From: an uncultured Bacilli bacterium
Lineage (GTDB): Bacteria > Bacillota_I > Bacilli_A > RFN20 > CAG-449
DNA length: 5,052 nucleotides
Direction of reading: 5' to 3'
Assembly: GCA_947593895.1 (NCBI GenBank)
Contig: CANQDY010000097.1
Span: forward strand, 1-5,052
Shown here: positions 1 through 5,052 of the stretch, one piece after another
How the letters are laid out: each line of letters opens with the position of its first letter
Numbering within the stretch: the stretch's first letter is position 1
The notes under the pieces: model-generated
Databases searched by the model: none
Seen by the model: the letters and a program-made list of their open reading frames with translations, nothing else
Told to the model about the DNA's origin: nothing
Program-made: the position numbers and the translations under genes

Positions 1-625
1 CATAATTTTTATTTTTTAAATACTCTTCTACAACAGCCGGCATGCCACCAACATACAAATATTCTTTATATAACGCTAACGCTTGCTCATGAAATGGTAT
101 AGACATTGGTTTGTCGGATTCATAACATGCTTTAATTTCGTCAATAAGAAACTGATTGTTTGTTGCCATTAAAAACTCTTCAAAGTCCATTGGATACAAA
201 TCCATGAATTGAACTTTTCCTACAGGAAAGGAATGTTGCTCACGATTAACAGAAACGCCCAAGAGAGATCCCATTGCAATCACATGATAATCTCTTGCCT
301 CTTCACAAAAATACTTCAACGAAGTCAATGCGGCAGGGCAAGCTTGAATTTCGTCAAAAATAATTAAAGTGTGTTCTGGCAAAACTTCTTTTCTTTTGTA
401 ATTTGAAATCTTTTTTATTATGTTTTGCGGTATTAAATCAGAAAAAAAGTCTGCTAGATTTTTTTCTCTCTCAAAATTGCAATAAACAACATTTGCATAT
501 TCTTTACTTCCAAACATGTTGACAATGTAAGTTTTTCCAACTTGTCTTGCACCTTGTAAAACCAGGGGCTTTCTATCTTCCGAGTTTTTCCATTCAAGTA
601 AATGATTGTAAATTTTTCGCTCCAT
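1..625 (-). CDS. ATP-binding protein, AAA_14/DUF4143 family (N-terminal half, cut by window edge)
   Basis: I read 208 codons from an ATG at 625-623, with no stop before the left edge, so the C-terminal part is missing. The start is fixed by GAGGAG five bases upstream. Visible motifs are a Walker A, GARQVGKT (residues 25-32), and a Walker B, LIIFDEIQ (87-94). A sensor-like MGSLLGV follows (118-124), then LYPMDFEEFL (143-152), a hallmark of this family, and YVGGMPAVVEEYL (191-203). From the family, an AAA domain is expected to be followed by a C-terminal DUF4143 region, about 400 residues in all; that second half lies outside the window. Members are common accessory genes in bacteria and archaea, and their physiological role is unsettled. 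Hand counts give about 40% GC at 301-360 and 541-600, higher than the genes to the right, which suggests horizontal acquisition. Family call is firm; function is unknown. Confidence 0.92.
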   Translation of the reverse strand, partial: MERKIYNHLLEWKNSEDRKPLVLQGARQVGKTYIVNMFGSKEYANVVYCNFEREKNLADFFSDLIPQNIIKKISNYKRKEVLPEHTLIIFDEIQACPAALTSLKYFCEEARDYHVIAMGSLLGVSVNREQHSFPVGKVQFMDLYPMDFEEFLMATNNQFLIDEIKACYESDKPMSIPFHEQALALYKEYLYVGGMPAVVEEYLKNKNY

Positions 626-630
626 AATAT

Positions 631-636
631 CTCCTC
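631..636 (-). promoter_or_regulatory. Ribosome binding site of the ATPase gene
   Basis: On the minus strand this reads GAGGAG, followed by a five-base spacer and then the ATG at 625. It is the strongest Shine-Dalgarno sequence on the minus strand and decides the start of the ATPase. Confidence 0.75.
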
Positions 637-639
637 GCT

Positions 640-653
640 ATTATAATATCATA
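640..653 (-). promoter_or_regulatory. Candidate -10 elements for the ATPase gene
   Basis: Two overlapping candidates lie on the minus strand: TATGAT (653-648) and TATAAT (645-640). TATAAT is the better consensus, but it would start transcription inside the Shine-Dalgarno sequence. TATGAT would leave the ribosome binding site in the transcript. Neither has a good -35 hexamer at 16-18 bases, so an activator or the adjacent repeats might contribute. In DNA this AT-rich, chance matches are common. Confidence 0.35.
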
Positions 654-677
654 CTATTGTGCAAAAATTAATTTTTT

Positions 678-727
678 TACACTTTTTGGTACATACTTTT
701 TGGTAAAAATTACACTTTTTGGCACAT
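678..727 (-). repeat. Three-copy direct repeat in front of the ATPase gene
   Basis: The core ACTTTTTGG (plus strand; CCAAAAAGT on the minus strand) occurs at 681-689, 695-703 and 714-722. The outer two copies share the longer form TACACTTTTTGG followed by T/C and ACAT. Start-to-start distances are 14 and 19 bases, so this is not a simple tandem array. The block ends about 53 bases before the ATPase ATG, just upstream of its -10-like elements, where an operator or activator site would sit. I saw no further copy in the window. The repeat is directly visible; regulation of the ATPase is inference. Confidence 0.7.
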
Positions 728-777
728 ATTGGTGAAACAACTGAAATTTGTAGTCTTTTAACTGAAGCAAGGTTAAA

Positions 778-963
778 TTATTTTCTGATAAATTTATCAT
801 CGTTTTCGTTTGGATTATCTTCAACATTGATTCCATAGGATTTAACAAATTTTTGTAACAGTGGAGAGTATGTTTTGTTATGAATCTTTTTATACCGAGA
901 ACAAAAATTAAATATTATAAAAAGAAAAACGACAGTGAAAGCAACAAGAAATTCTTTGCAAGG
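778..963 (-). pseudogene. Probable 3' remnant of a minus-strand gene
   Basis: After two adjacent in-frame TAA codons (969-967 and 966-964), the minus strand stays open for about 61 codons to a TAA at 780-778. No ATG, GTG or TTG start occurs inside. The predicted piece has a hydrophobic stretch, FLVAFTVVFLFIIFNF, followed by basic SRYKK. A polar tail follows, with LLQKFVKSYGINVEDNPNEN near the end, and it reads like a real protein terminus. It could be the C-terminal end of a small membrane-anchored protein whose 5' part has been lost or mutated. The hydrophobic part alone could be a shadow of lysine-rich sequence on the other strand, so the call rests on the last 30 residues. Family not recognised. 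Confidence 0.3.
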
Positions 964-1369
964 TTATTACGAAAAAGCGAATTTGCAATCGATTTTTATG
1001 GGAATACAGCGAAAAGTAGTCAGATAATCTTCGTTCTTATGACAATTGTAGGTACGAGAAGCATTTACTATTATGATTTTGATCTCATTATAAAGAAGAG
1101 TTATGCATTTATGAGGGAAATTTGGTCGGATATTTGTCTTCATATTTGATTTTCTGATGCGTTGTTTTACTAGAGTGTGATTTTTAAAAATCGCTATCAA
1201 AAGGAGATATATTGAGAAATTGCAGACCGATTCAACGAAAAGGTGTTTATGTCCTCAAATAATTTTGAATAAGAAAAGCGCAGTGATTGGTTAAAGTCCA
1301 CTGTTATTTTGAAAGATCTAAATCATAGGTTGAAGTGCGTTAAGATTTTCTTCTAATAAATTTTTTATT
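849..1369. other. Gene-poor, probably degenerate stretch
   Basis: No convincing intact gene is found on either strand here. A plus-strand frame from ATG 880 is open for 89 codons to a TGA at 1147. It continues in frame, broken by TAG 1171 and TGA 1213, to a TAA at 1270. The last block (EIADRFNEKVF) looks protein-like. A GGAGAG lies about 11 bases before ATG 880, and an AAGGAG at 1201-1206 precedes a TTG that opens only 16 codons. The minus frame 1200-967 is open but has no recognisable motif. Hand-counted GC (35% at 1201-1260, 30% at 1261-1320) is above that of the lipoprotein gene. Decayed accessory DNA is the simplest reading, but no ancestor was identified. Confidence 0.5.
1281..1310 (+). 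terminator. Weak terminator-like hairpin
   Basis: CAGTG (1281-1285) pairs with CACTG (1299-1303) around a 13-base loop, and the stem is followed directly by TTATTTT. The stem is only five pairs and the loop is large. It lies just after the TAA at 1270-1272 that closes the broken plus-strand frame, so it may be a relic of that gene's terminator. Confidence 0.25.
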
Positions 1370-2044
1370 TTAACTTTTAATGTATAAACTAATTAAAATT
1401 TGGCTAGGTAAATAAAAAAACCACATTAAGTTAGATGAAATGTTTTGCAAAATATCATTGGTTTGCTGATTTAATGGAAAATAATAGTTCAGATTATTTA
1501 ATCCGACATTGATATCGCATAGTAAAAAAAGACAAAATCCCATTAAAAGAGTGATGTTTTTTTTATTTTTCTTACAAAATAGAATTAGAGTTAAAATATT
1601 CATAACTAAGAAAGTAATATAACTCGCTGATAGCATTATTTCGTATTCTTTGTTAACAAAACTAATACAAACACAAATAATTAAAATTACTAAACGAATT
1701 AACAATTGAATTTTAAAGTATTTGGATATCTCATTTTTAAGACCAATTATATATAAGTTCTGTACGATATTAAAACAAATTAATCCAATAACATAATAAT
1801 TGTTGATTAATAGTAAAAATGTATCAGATATTAATGTGAATATAAGTCCTAGGAGGAAATAGTAGTTACCTTTCTTATTCACTATGATAGTAAATAAAGA
1901 AGCAATATTAATAATGATGATCGAAACATATTTGATTATGGTTGAATCTGATTTTGTACAGAAATCGATAATTAAAAAACTCAGATACAATCCGATTTCA
2001 ATAAATATATATAGATACAATGCTATTTTTTCGACTTTTTTCAT
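1370..2044 (-). CDS. YhhN/TMEM86-like integral membrane protein, putative lysoplasmalogenase
   Basis: The gene encodes 224 residues, almost all hydrophobic. About eight membrane helices are readable, near residues 8-27, 35-55, 61-80, 83-102, 112-131, 136-157, 163-182 and 203-221. Two segments resemble the YhhN/TMEM86 signatures. GLIFTLISDTFLLL (66-79) followed by IGLICFNIVQNLYI (86-99) matches the pattern of a Ser/Gly-Asp helix and a following Phe/His/Tyr helix. LLMGFCLFLLCDIN (166-179) with FFYLPSQILIS (209-219) matches the late Asp helix and the Y..Q.LI end. Characterised members hydrolyse the vinyl-ether bond of lysoplasmalogens. Asp74 and Asp177 would be the conserved acidic residues. The usual His of the fourth helix appears to be Gln95, so activity is uncertain. 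There is no Shine-Dalgarno before the ATG; the next start-like codons would cut into the first helix. The neighbours do not inform its role. Confidence 0.6.
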   Translation of the reverse strand: MKKVEKIALYLYIFIEIGLYLSFLIIDFCTKSDSTIIKYVSIIIINIASLFTIIVNKKGNYYFLLGLIFTLISDTFLLLINNYYVIGLICFNIVQNLYIIGLKNEISKYFKIQLLIRLVILIICVCISFVNKEYEIMLSASYITFLVMNILTLILFCKKNKKNITLLMGFCLFLLCDINVGLNNLNYYFPLNQQTNDILQNISSNLMWFFYLPSQILISLYIKS

Positions 2045-2050
2045 ATTTTT

Positions 2051-2079
2051 ATTATAAGTTTTAACTGATAAATTTAAAA
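2051..2079 (-). promoter_or_regulatory. Candidate promoter of the YhhN-like gene
   Basis: On the minus strand a perfect TATAAT lies at 2056-2051, six bases before the ATG. TTTTAA, a weak -35 with three of six consensus matches, lies at 2079-2074 with a 17-base spacer. Transcription would then start at or next to the ATG, fitting the absence of a Shine-Dalgarno and suggesting a leaderless mRNA. Confidence 0.4.
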
Positions 2080-2085
2080 TAATTT

Positions 2086-2103
2086 ATTAATTGTTCGATT
2101 AAT
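2086..2103. repeat. Near-palindrome in the divergent promoter gap
   Basis: ATTAATTG, two central T bases, then CGATTAAT: all positions pair except for one T/G wobble. It overlaps the -35 region proposed for the trigger-factor operon and lies upstream of the YhhN-like promoter, so it could be an operator. In a region so rich in A and T, a short ATTAAT palindrome can arise by chance. Confidence 0.25.
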
Positions 2104-2122
2104 TAGTATTTTCAAGTATAAT
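2094..2122 (+). promoter_or_regulatory. Candidate promoter of the trigger factor-rluB operon
   Basis: A perfect TATAAT at 2117-2122 lies 26 bases before the trigger-factor start, giving a short leader that keeps the ribosome binding site. The best -35 at a 17-base spacing is TTCGAT (2094-2099), a poor match; TTGTTC at 2091 is too far. The -10 is well supported by position, the -35 weakly. Confidence 0.5.
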
Positions 2123-2136
2123 AATAACGATACAAA

Positions 2137-2143
2137 AAGGAGA
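2137..2143 (+). promoter_or_regulatory. Ribosome binding site of the trigger-factor-like gene
   Basis: AAGGAGA lies five bases before the ATG at 2149. An in-frame TAA at 2125-2127 precedes it, so the gene cannot extend further upstream. This matters because the encoded protein lacks the normal N-terminal domain. Confidence 0.85.
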
Positions 2144-2148
2144 AAATA

Positions 2149-3084
2149 ATGGAAAATAAATTTTGTCATTACAAGAATTTAGATCTTGGAAAAGAAGAGC
2201 CAAAAGAAGTTACTGAGCAGGAGTTAAATGAGGCACTTAACTCTTTAGTAGCAAGAAGTAATACTTTTGTTGAATGTAATAAAGTATCTGAAAAGGGTGA
2301 TGTAGTTAATATTAACTTTGAAGGTTTCTGTGATGGAGTTAGTTTTGAAGGCGGAAAGGGAGAAAACTATGATTTGGAATTAGGTTCAAATACTTTTATT
2401 CCTGGCTTTGAAAATCAATTAATTGGAGTTAAAAAAGGTGATAAAGTAGATGTTAATGTAATCTTCCCTGAAAATTATCATGCTGAAAATTTAAAAGGAA
2501 AACCATCGGTTTTTAAATGTGAAATTAATGCAGTTAAGGTAAAAAAGATTGCTTCTTTAGATGATGAATTTGCTAAAGATCATGGCTGTAATAGTATTGA
2601 TGAATTAAGACAACATACTAAAAGAGAATTAGAAGAAAGAAATAAACAAATCTCTTTAAATGCTTATTTTGATAAATTATGTGATTATTTAATTGAAAAC
2701 AGTGAAATTAATTTAACTGATGAACAAATAAAACAAAGCCATGATAATGTCATTGCTTATTATCAACAGATGGTTGGTCAATATAAAATGAATCTAGATC
2801 AATATTTGCAAATGATAAATAAAAATATGGAAGAATTTGAAGAAATTATTAAAAGTGATGTAATTAAAGGCGCTAAGGTTAATGCAATTTTAAATTATGT
2901 TGCAGTTAGTGAAAATATAATTGCAACTGAAGAAGAAACAAACTCCGAATTAGCGTCTATTAAGAACTATTATCAATTATCTGATAAACAATTAGATGAA
3001 TTCAAATCAAAACATTTAAATGAATTTAAAAATGAAATAATCAAAAGAAAAGTATCTGAATTTTTGATTATGAATAATAAGTAA
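2149..3084 (+). CDS. Trigger-factor-like FKBP prolyl isomerase/chaperone lacking the ribosome-binding domain
   Basis: The product has 311 residues, against about 430 for a typical trigger factor. It starts at the linker before the isomerase domain (YKNLDL, residues 8-13). The FKBP-type domain spans roughly 48-133: GDVVNINFEGFCDG (50-63), then YDLELGSNTFIPGFENQLIG (74-93), then FPENYHAENLKGK (106-118), the last almost identical to the E. coli protein. From LDDEFAKDHG (137-146) to the end comes the helical SurA-like chaperone domain. The N-terminal domain with the ribosome-docking GFRxGxxP-type loop is absent. The strong ribosome binding site and the upstream in-frame stop show this is the true start. 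The protein is predicted to be cytosolic, with no signal peptide, and to assist folding and proline isomerisation of polypeptides. Whether it acts at the ribosome is doubtful. It could be a second copy beside a full-length tig elsewhere. It is the first gene of an operon with rluB. Confidence 0.9.
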   Translation: MENKFCHYKNLDLGKEEPKEVTEQELNEALNSLVARSNTFVECNKVSEKGDVVNINFEGFCDGVSFEGGKGENYDLELGSNTFIPGFENQLIGVKKGDKVDVNVIFPENYHAENLKGKPSVFKCEINAVKVKKIASLDDEFAKDHGCNSIDELRQHTKRELEERNKQISLNAYFDKLCDYLIENSEINLTDEQIKQSHDNVIAYYQQMVGQYKMNLDQYLQMINKNMEEFEEIIKSDVIKGAKVNAILNYVAVSENIIATEEETNSELASIKNYYQLSDKQLDEFKSKHLNEFKNEIIKRKVSEFLIMNNK

Positions 3085-3085
3085 T

Positions 3086-3850
3086 ATGTCAGAAAAGATT
3101 CGTTTACAAAAATTAATTTCAATGCGAGGATTTTGCTCAAGAAGAAAAGCGGAAGAATTAATATCATCATCAAAAGTTAAGGTTAATGGCGAGTTAATTA
3201 TTAAAAAGGGATATCTAGTTGAAGAAGATGCTAAGATTGAAATTGAGGGTTTTGAAAATAATGTTGAAACTGATAAAGTAACTTTCCTTTTTAATAAGCC
3301 ATTAGGTGTTGTTAGTTCAGTAAAAGATGATCGTGGAAGAAAGACAGTTATCGATTTTTTTAAAAATGAAAATTACCGACTTTATCCAGTCGGTAGACTT
3401 GATTATAATACTTCTGGTGTGCTTTTGGTTTCTAATGATGGTGAATTAACTAATCTAGTTACTCATCCTTCAACACATCTAAATAAATGTTATTTAGCAA
3501 CAGTTGAAGGAAAAGTAAAAGAAAAGGATTTGCAAGCATTAAGAAATGGAGTTCTCTTAGAAGATGGAATGACTCAAAAAGCTATCGTAGAGGTTTTTAA
3601 AGAAAAACCATATGAAACGTTAATATTTATTACTATTCATGAGGGTAGAAATCGTCAAGTTAGAAGAATGTTTGAACATTTTTCTTACCACATTAAGAAC
3701 TTAAATCGAGAATCAATTGCTTTTTTAAATGTCAAAGGCTTAAAAAGAGGAGAGTATCGAAAACTAACTCAAAATGAAGTAGATAAAATTAAATTGATAT
3801 GTAGAGAAAATAAAAAATCTAATGTTATTCCAACTTATAAGAAAAAATAG
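3086..3850 (+). CDS. rluB: rRNA pseudouridine synthase, RsuA/RluB family
   Basis: The product has 254 residues, normal for the family. An N-terminal S4 RNA-binding domain (about 4-52) includes LQKLISMRGFCSRRKAEELI. The catalytic domain follows: FNKPLGVVSS (69-78), then PVGRLDYNTSGVLLVSNDGE (101-120), whose Asp106 is the expected catalytic aspartate. KCYLATVEG (134-142) and HEGRNRQVRRMFEHF (185-199) complete the family pattern. Members isomerise one uridine in rRNA; RluB acts on 23S helix 89 and RsuA on 16S, and the choice of RluB over a sister family rests on overall resemblance. The ATG comes one base after the trigger-factor stop. It has no clear Shine-Dalgarno, so translation is probably coupled to the upstream gene. 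The last 16 or so residues are a lysine-rich tail. Confidence 0.93.
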   Translation: MSEKIRLQKLISMRGFCSRRKAEELISSSKVKVNGELIIKKGYLVEEDAKIEIEGFENNVETDKVTFLFNKPLGVVSSVKDDRGRKTVIDFFKNENYRLYPVGRLDYNTSGVLLVSNDGELTNLVTHPSTHLNKCYLATVEGKVKEKDLQALRNGVLLEDGMTQKAIVEVFKEKPYETLIFITIHEGRNRQVRRMFEHFSYHIKNLNRESIAFLNVKGLKRGEYRKLTQNEVDKIKLICRENKKSNVIPTYKKK

Positions 3851-3854
3851 ATAT

Positions 3855-3895
3855 CTTGTTAAAACAAGTTTAATAAACTTAACTATATTTGTTTT
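3855..3895 (+). terminator. Inverted repeats after rluB, possible intrinsic terminator
   Basis: Three nested possibilities follow the rluB stop. CTTGT/ACAAG encloses TAAA (3855-3868). AAGTTT-AAT-AAACTT is a perfect hairpin at 3866-3880. AAAACAA (3861-3867) pairs with TTGTTTT (3889-3895) around the second hairpin. The region then runs into TTTTATTAT. The stems are AT-rich and weak, but the position between two transcription units is right. The alternatives share bases and are mutually exclusive. Confidence 0.4.
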
Positions 3896-3962
3896 ATTAT
3901 AGATAATTTATTTAATTTGGAAACTTTTATTCTATTTAAAATGTTTTATTTATAGAGTCAAA

Positions 3963-3968
3963 TATAAT
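3963..3968 (+). promoter_or_regulatory. Candidate -10 element of the lipoprotein gene
   Basis: TATAAT lies 27 bases before the lipoprotein ATG. No convincing -35 is found 15-18 bases upstream; the closest is TGTTTT at 3942-3947 with a 15-base spacer. With the inverted repeats after rluB, it suggests the lipoprotein is its own transcription unit. Confidence 0.4.
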
Positions 3969-3995
3969 AAAAAATATGGTGGTGTAGTTTTAGTT

Positions 3996-5052
3996 ATGAA
4001 AAATAAATTATTGATATTTATGTCACTGATTTTATGTGTCATTTGCTTTGTTTCATGTGACAAAGAAACAAAACAGAGATTTAAGTTAGAAGTAGTTGAT
4101 AACTATTGTTTATTAGTGAATAAAACGGAACTTAAAAATGAATATTATGGAGGAACTGAAGTTGAAGTAATTTTAGGCTTTCGTTCCGGACCTTTAGTAG
4201 GATTAATCTTAAATGGTAAGACTCTTGATTATGATTATTATGATGGTATATATCCTGTATATAAATTTACTATTGATAAAGATAGTAAAATAATTACGAC
4301 TTTGAATGGATATACTGGAATTGATTGCGGTGGAAAGCATAACTGGAATCAAGGAGAAAAAGTTCAAATTCCAGATGGAGGAGAAGAAGTAATTTATACT
4401 TGTCAAAATTGTTTTATTCAAACGACAACTATTGATAACAATGTTAATAGTGATTCTACTGATCGATTTAAAAATTCTTTAGAAATAGGTAACTTAAACG
4501 ATAAATTAGTTGAAGTAAATTCCATCAATAATCATTTTGAGCTTGAAATTGGACAAATTTATTATCTTTATTTGTTTATTAATGATGAATTAATAAATAA
4601 TAATGATTTTTATAAACAGGTAGAAATTTGTTTTAATAAAGACAATTCAAATGTGATTTATCAAAATTATAATGGATATGCGAATTATTTGAATTATTAT
4701 CTTTATCCGTTAAAAAAATCAAGTGGTAATCAAATTGAAATTAAATATAAGAATTTCAATTACAAATTTATCTATGATATTGTTGATTTTGATTTTTCTA
4801 AGCATCATGCGACAAAACCAAGTGGTGAAAGGATTAATGAAAATCATGAATTCAAAAAACTTATCGATTCAATTACCTATTATCAATTTGAAGAACCATA
4901 TATAGGTCTTGATTCATATTCAAGTAATAATTTTTATGGTTATAAGACGACTTATTATTTTAAAGAAAATGAAAATAATCAATTTTTCTATGATGCAGGT
5001 TATCTAGATATACTAACTGATTCAATTTATTATCCTACATACTTTCCTATGG
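3996..5052 (+). CDS. Predicted surface lipoprotein with a Cys/His motif (3' end beyond window)
   Basis: I read 352 codons from ATG 3996, open to the right edge, so the C terminus is missing. Residues 1-20 form a lipoprotein signal peptide: a KNK start, a hydrophobic core, and a lipobox FVSC with Cys21 as the lipidation site. The mature part is polar and very rich in Asn, Tyr, Asp and Ile, with an alternating pattern suggesting beta-sandwich modules. Residues 111-139 contain CGGKHNWNQG, then YTCQNC, matching the C..H.W..G...Y.C..C pattern in surface proteins of gut Firmicutes, possibly a metal-bound ribbon. Next come a segment at about 160-267 ending in FIYDIVDFDF and an acidic, Tyr-rich region. 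Only a weak GGTGGTG precedes the start. Hand-counted GC at 4561-4620 is 13%. Probable location is the outer face of the membrane; function and partners are unknown. Confidence 0.8.
   Translation, partial: MKNKLLIFMSLILCVICFVSCDKETKQRFKLEVVDNYCLLVNKTELKNEYYGGTEVEVILGFRSGPLVGLILNGKTLDYDYYDGIYPVYKFTIDKDSKIITTLNGYTGIDCGGKHNWNQGEKVQIPDGGEEVIYTCQNCFIQTTTIDNNVNSDSTDRFKNSLEIGNLNDKLVEVNSINNHFELEIGQIYYLYLFINDELINNNDFYKQVEICFNKDNSNVIYQNYNGYANYLNYYLYPLKKSSGNQIEIKYKNFNYKFIYDIVDFDFSKHHATKPSGERINENHEFKKLIDSITYYQFEEPYIGLDSYSSNNFYGYKTTYYFKENENNQFFYDAGYLDILTDSIYYPTYFPM

Noticed and set aside
678..727. The repeat block as a CRISPR array
   Set aside because: The cores are nine bases with gaps of 5 and 10 bases, far too short for repeats and spacers.
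654..848. Minus-strand frame of 64 codons starting at TTG
   Set aside because: Weak start without a ribosome binding site. It overlaps the repeat block and the more protein-like remnant frame, and its only notable feature (YVPKSV twice) follows from the DNA repeat.
880..1149. Plus-strand frame of 89 codons
   Set aside because: It has no recognisable motif, the spacing to GGAGAG is long, and the same frame continues past its stop with more broken coding-like sequence. It is better treated as part of a degenerate stretch than as an intact gene.
967..1200. Minus-strand frame of 77 codons
   Set aside because: It has no Shine-Dalgarno and no motif, and its composition looks like non-coding sequence. 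It ends in two adjacent TAA codons.
1147..1272. TGA read as tryptophan, which would extend the plus frame from 880
   Set aside because: A TAG at 1171 still breaks the frame, and the intact genes use TGG for Trp, so a changed code is not supported.
2973..3173. Minus-strand frame across the trigger factor-rluB junction
   Set aside because: It is a hydrophobic shadow of two well-supported plus-strand genes.
4209..4421. Minus-strand frame of 70 codons
   Set aside because: It is a shadow of the lipoprotein gene; its Ile/Ser-rich run is the complement of Asp/Tyr/Asn codons.
4723..4905. Plus-strand frame of 60 codons
   Set aside because: It is an out-of-frame reading inside the lipoprotein gene, without a ribosome binding site.

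Overview
The window is AT-rich bacterial DNA. It has short genes, small intergenic gaps and Shine-Dalgarno sequences of the GGAG type. Tryptophan is encoded by TGG wherever a clear Trp occurs, so nothing argues against the standard bacterial code. The low GC, the lysine- and asparagine-rich proteins, the Gram-positive-style lipoprotein and a trigger-factor-like protein all suggest a low-GC Bacillota or Mollicutes-related bacterium, probably an anaerobic gut-type lineage. This placement is inference; no rRNA is present to test it.

Left part (1-1369). The 5' half of a minus-strand ATPase gene of the AAA_14/DUF4143 type runs off the left edge. Upstream of its start lie a strong ribosome binding site, -10-like hexamers and three copies of an ACTTTTTGG repeat. 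Beyond that are about 500 bases with no convincing intact gene. They hold what looks like the broken 3' end of another minus-strand gene, plus stop-riddled sequence. The ATPase and this stretch look like an accessory island.

Middle part (1370-3850). A minus-strand, eight-helix membrane protein resembling the YhhN/TMEM86 lysoplasmalogenase family is divergent from a two-gene plus-strand operon. The first operon gene is a trigger-factor-like FKBP prolyl isomerase/chaperone that lacks the ribosome-binding N-terminal domain. One base after its stop comes a RsuA/RluB-family rRNA pseudouridine synthase. The operon pairs a protein-folding factor with a ribosome-modification enzyme. The 104-base divergent gap carries -10 elements for both directions and a near-palindrome.

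Right part (3851-5052). After a terminator-like set of inverted repeats and a TATAAT element, a predicted surface lipoprotein gene begins and runs off the right edge. It contains a Cys/His/Trp motif of the kind seen in repeated surface modules of gut Firmicutes.

No tRNA, rRNA, CRISPR array, insertion sequence or origin was seen. The items most worth a second look are the repeats in front of the ATPase, the decayed gene beside it, the trigger factor without its ribosome-docking domain, the possibly leaderless YhhN-like gene, and the metal-site-like motif of the lipoprotein.
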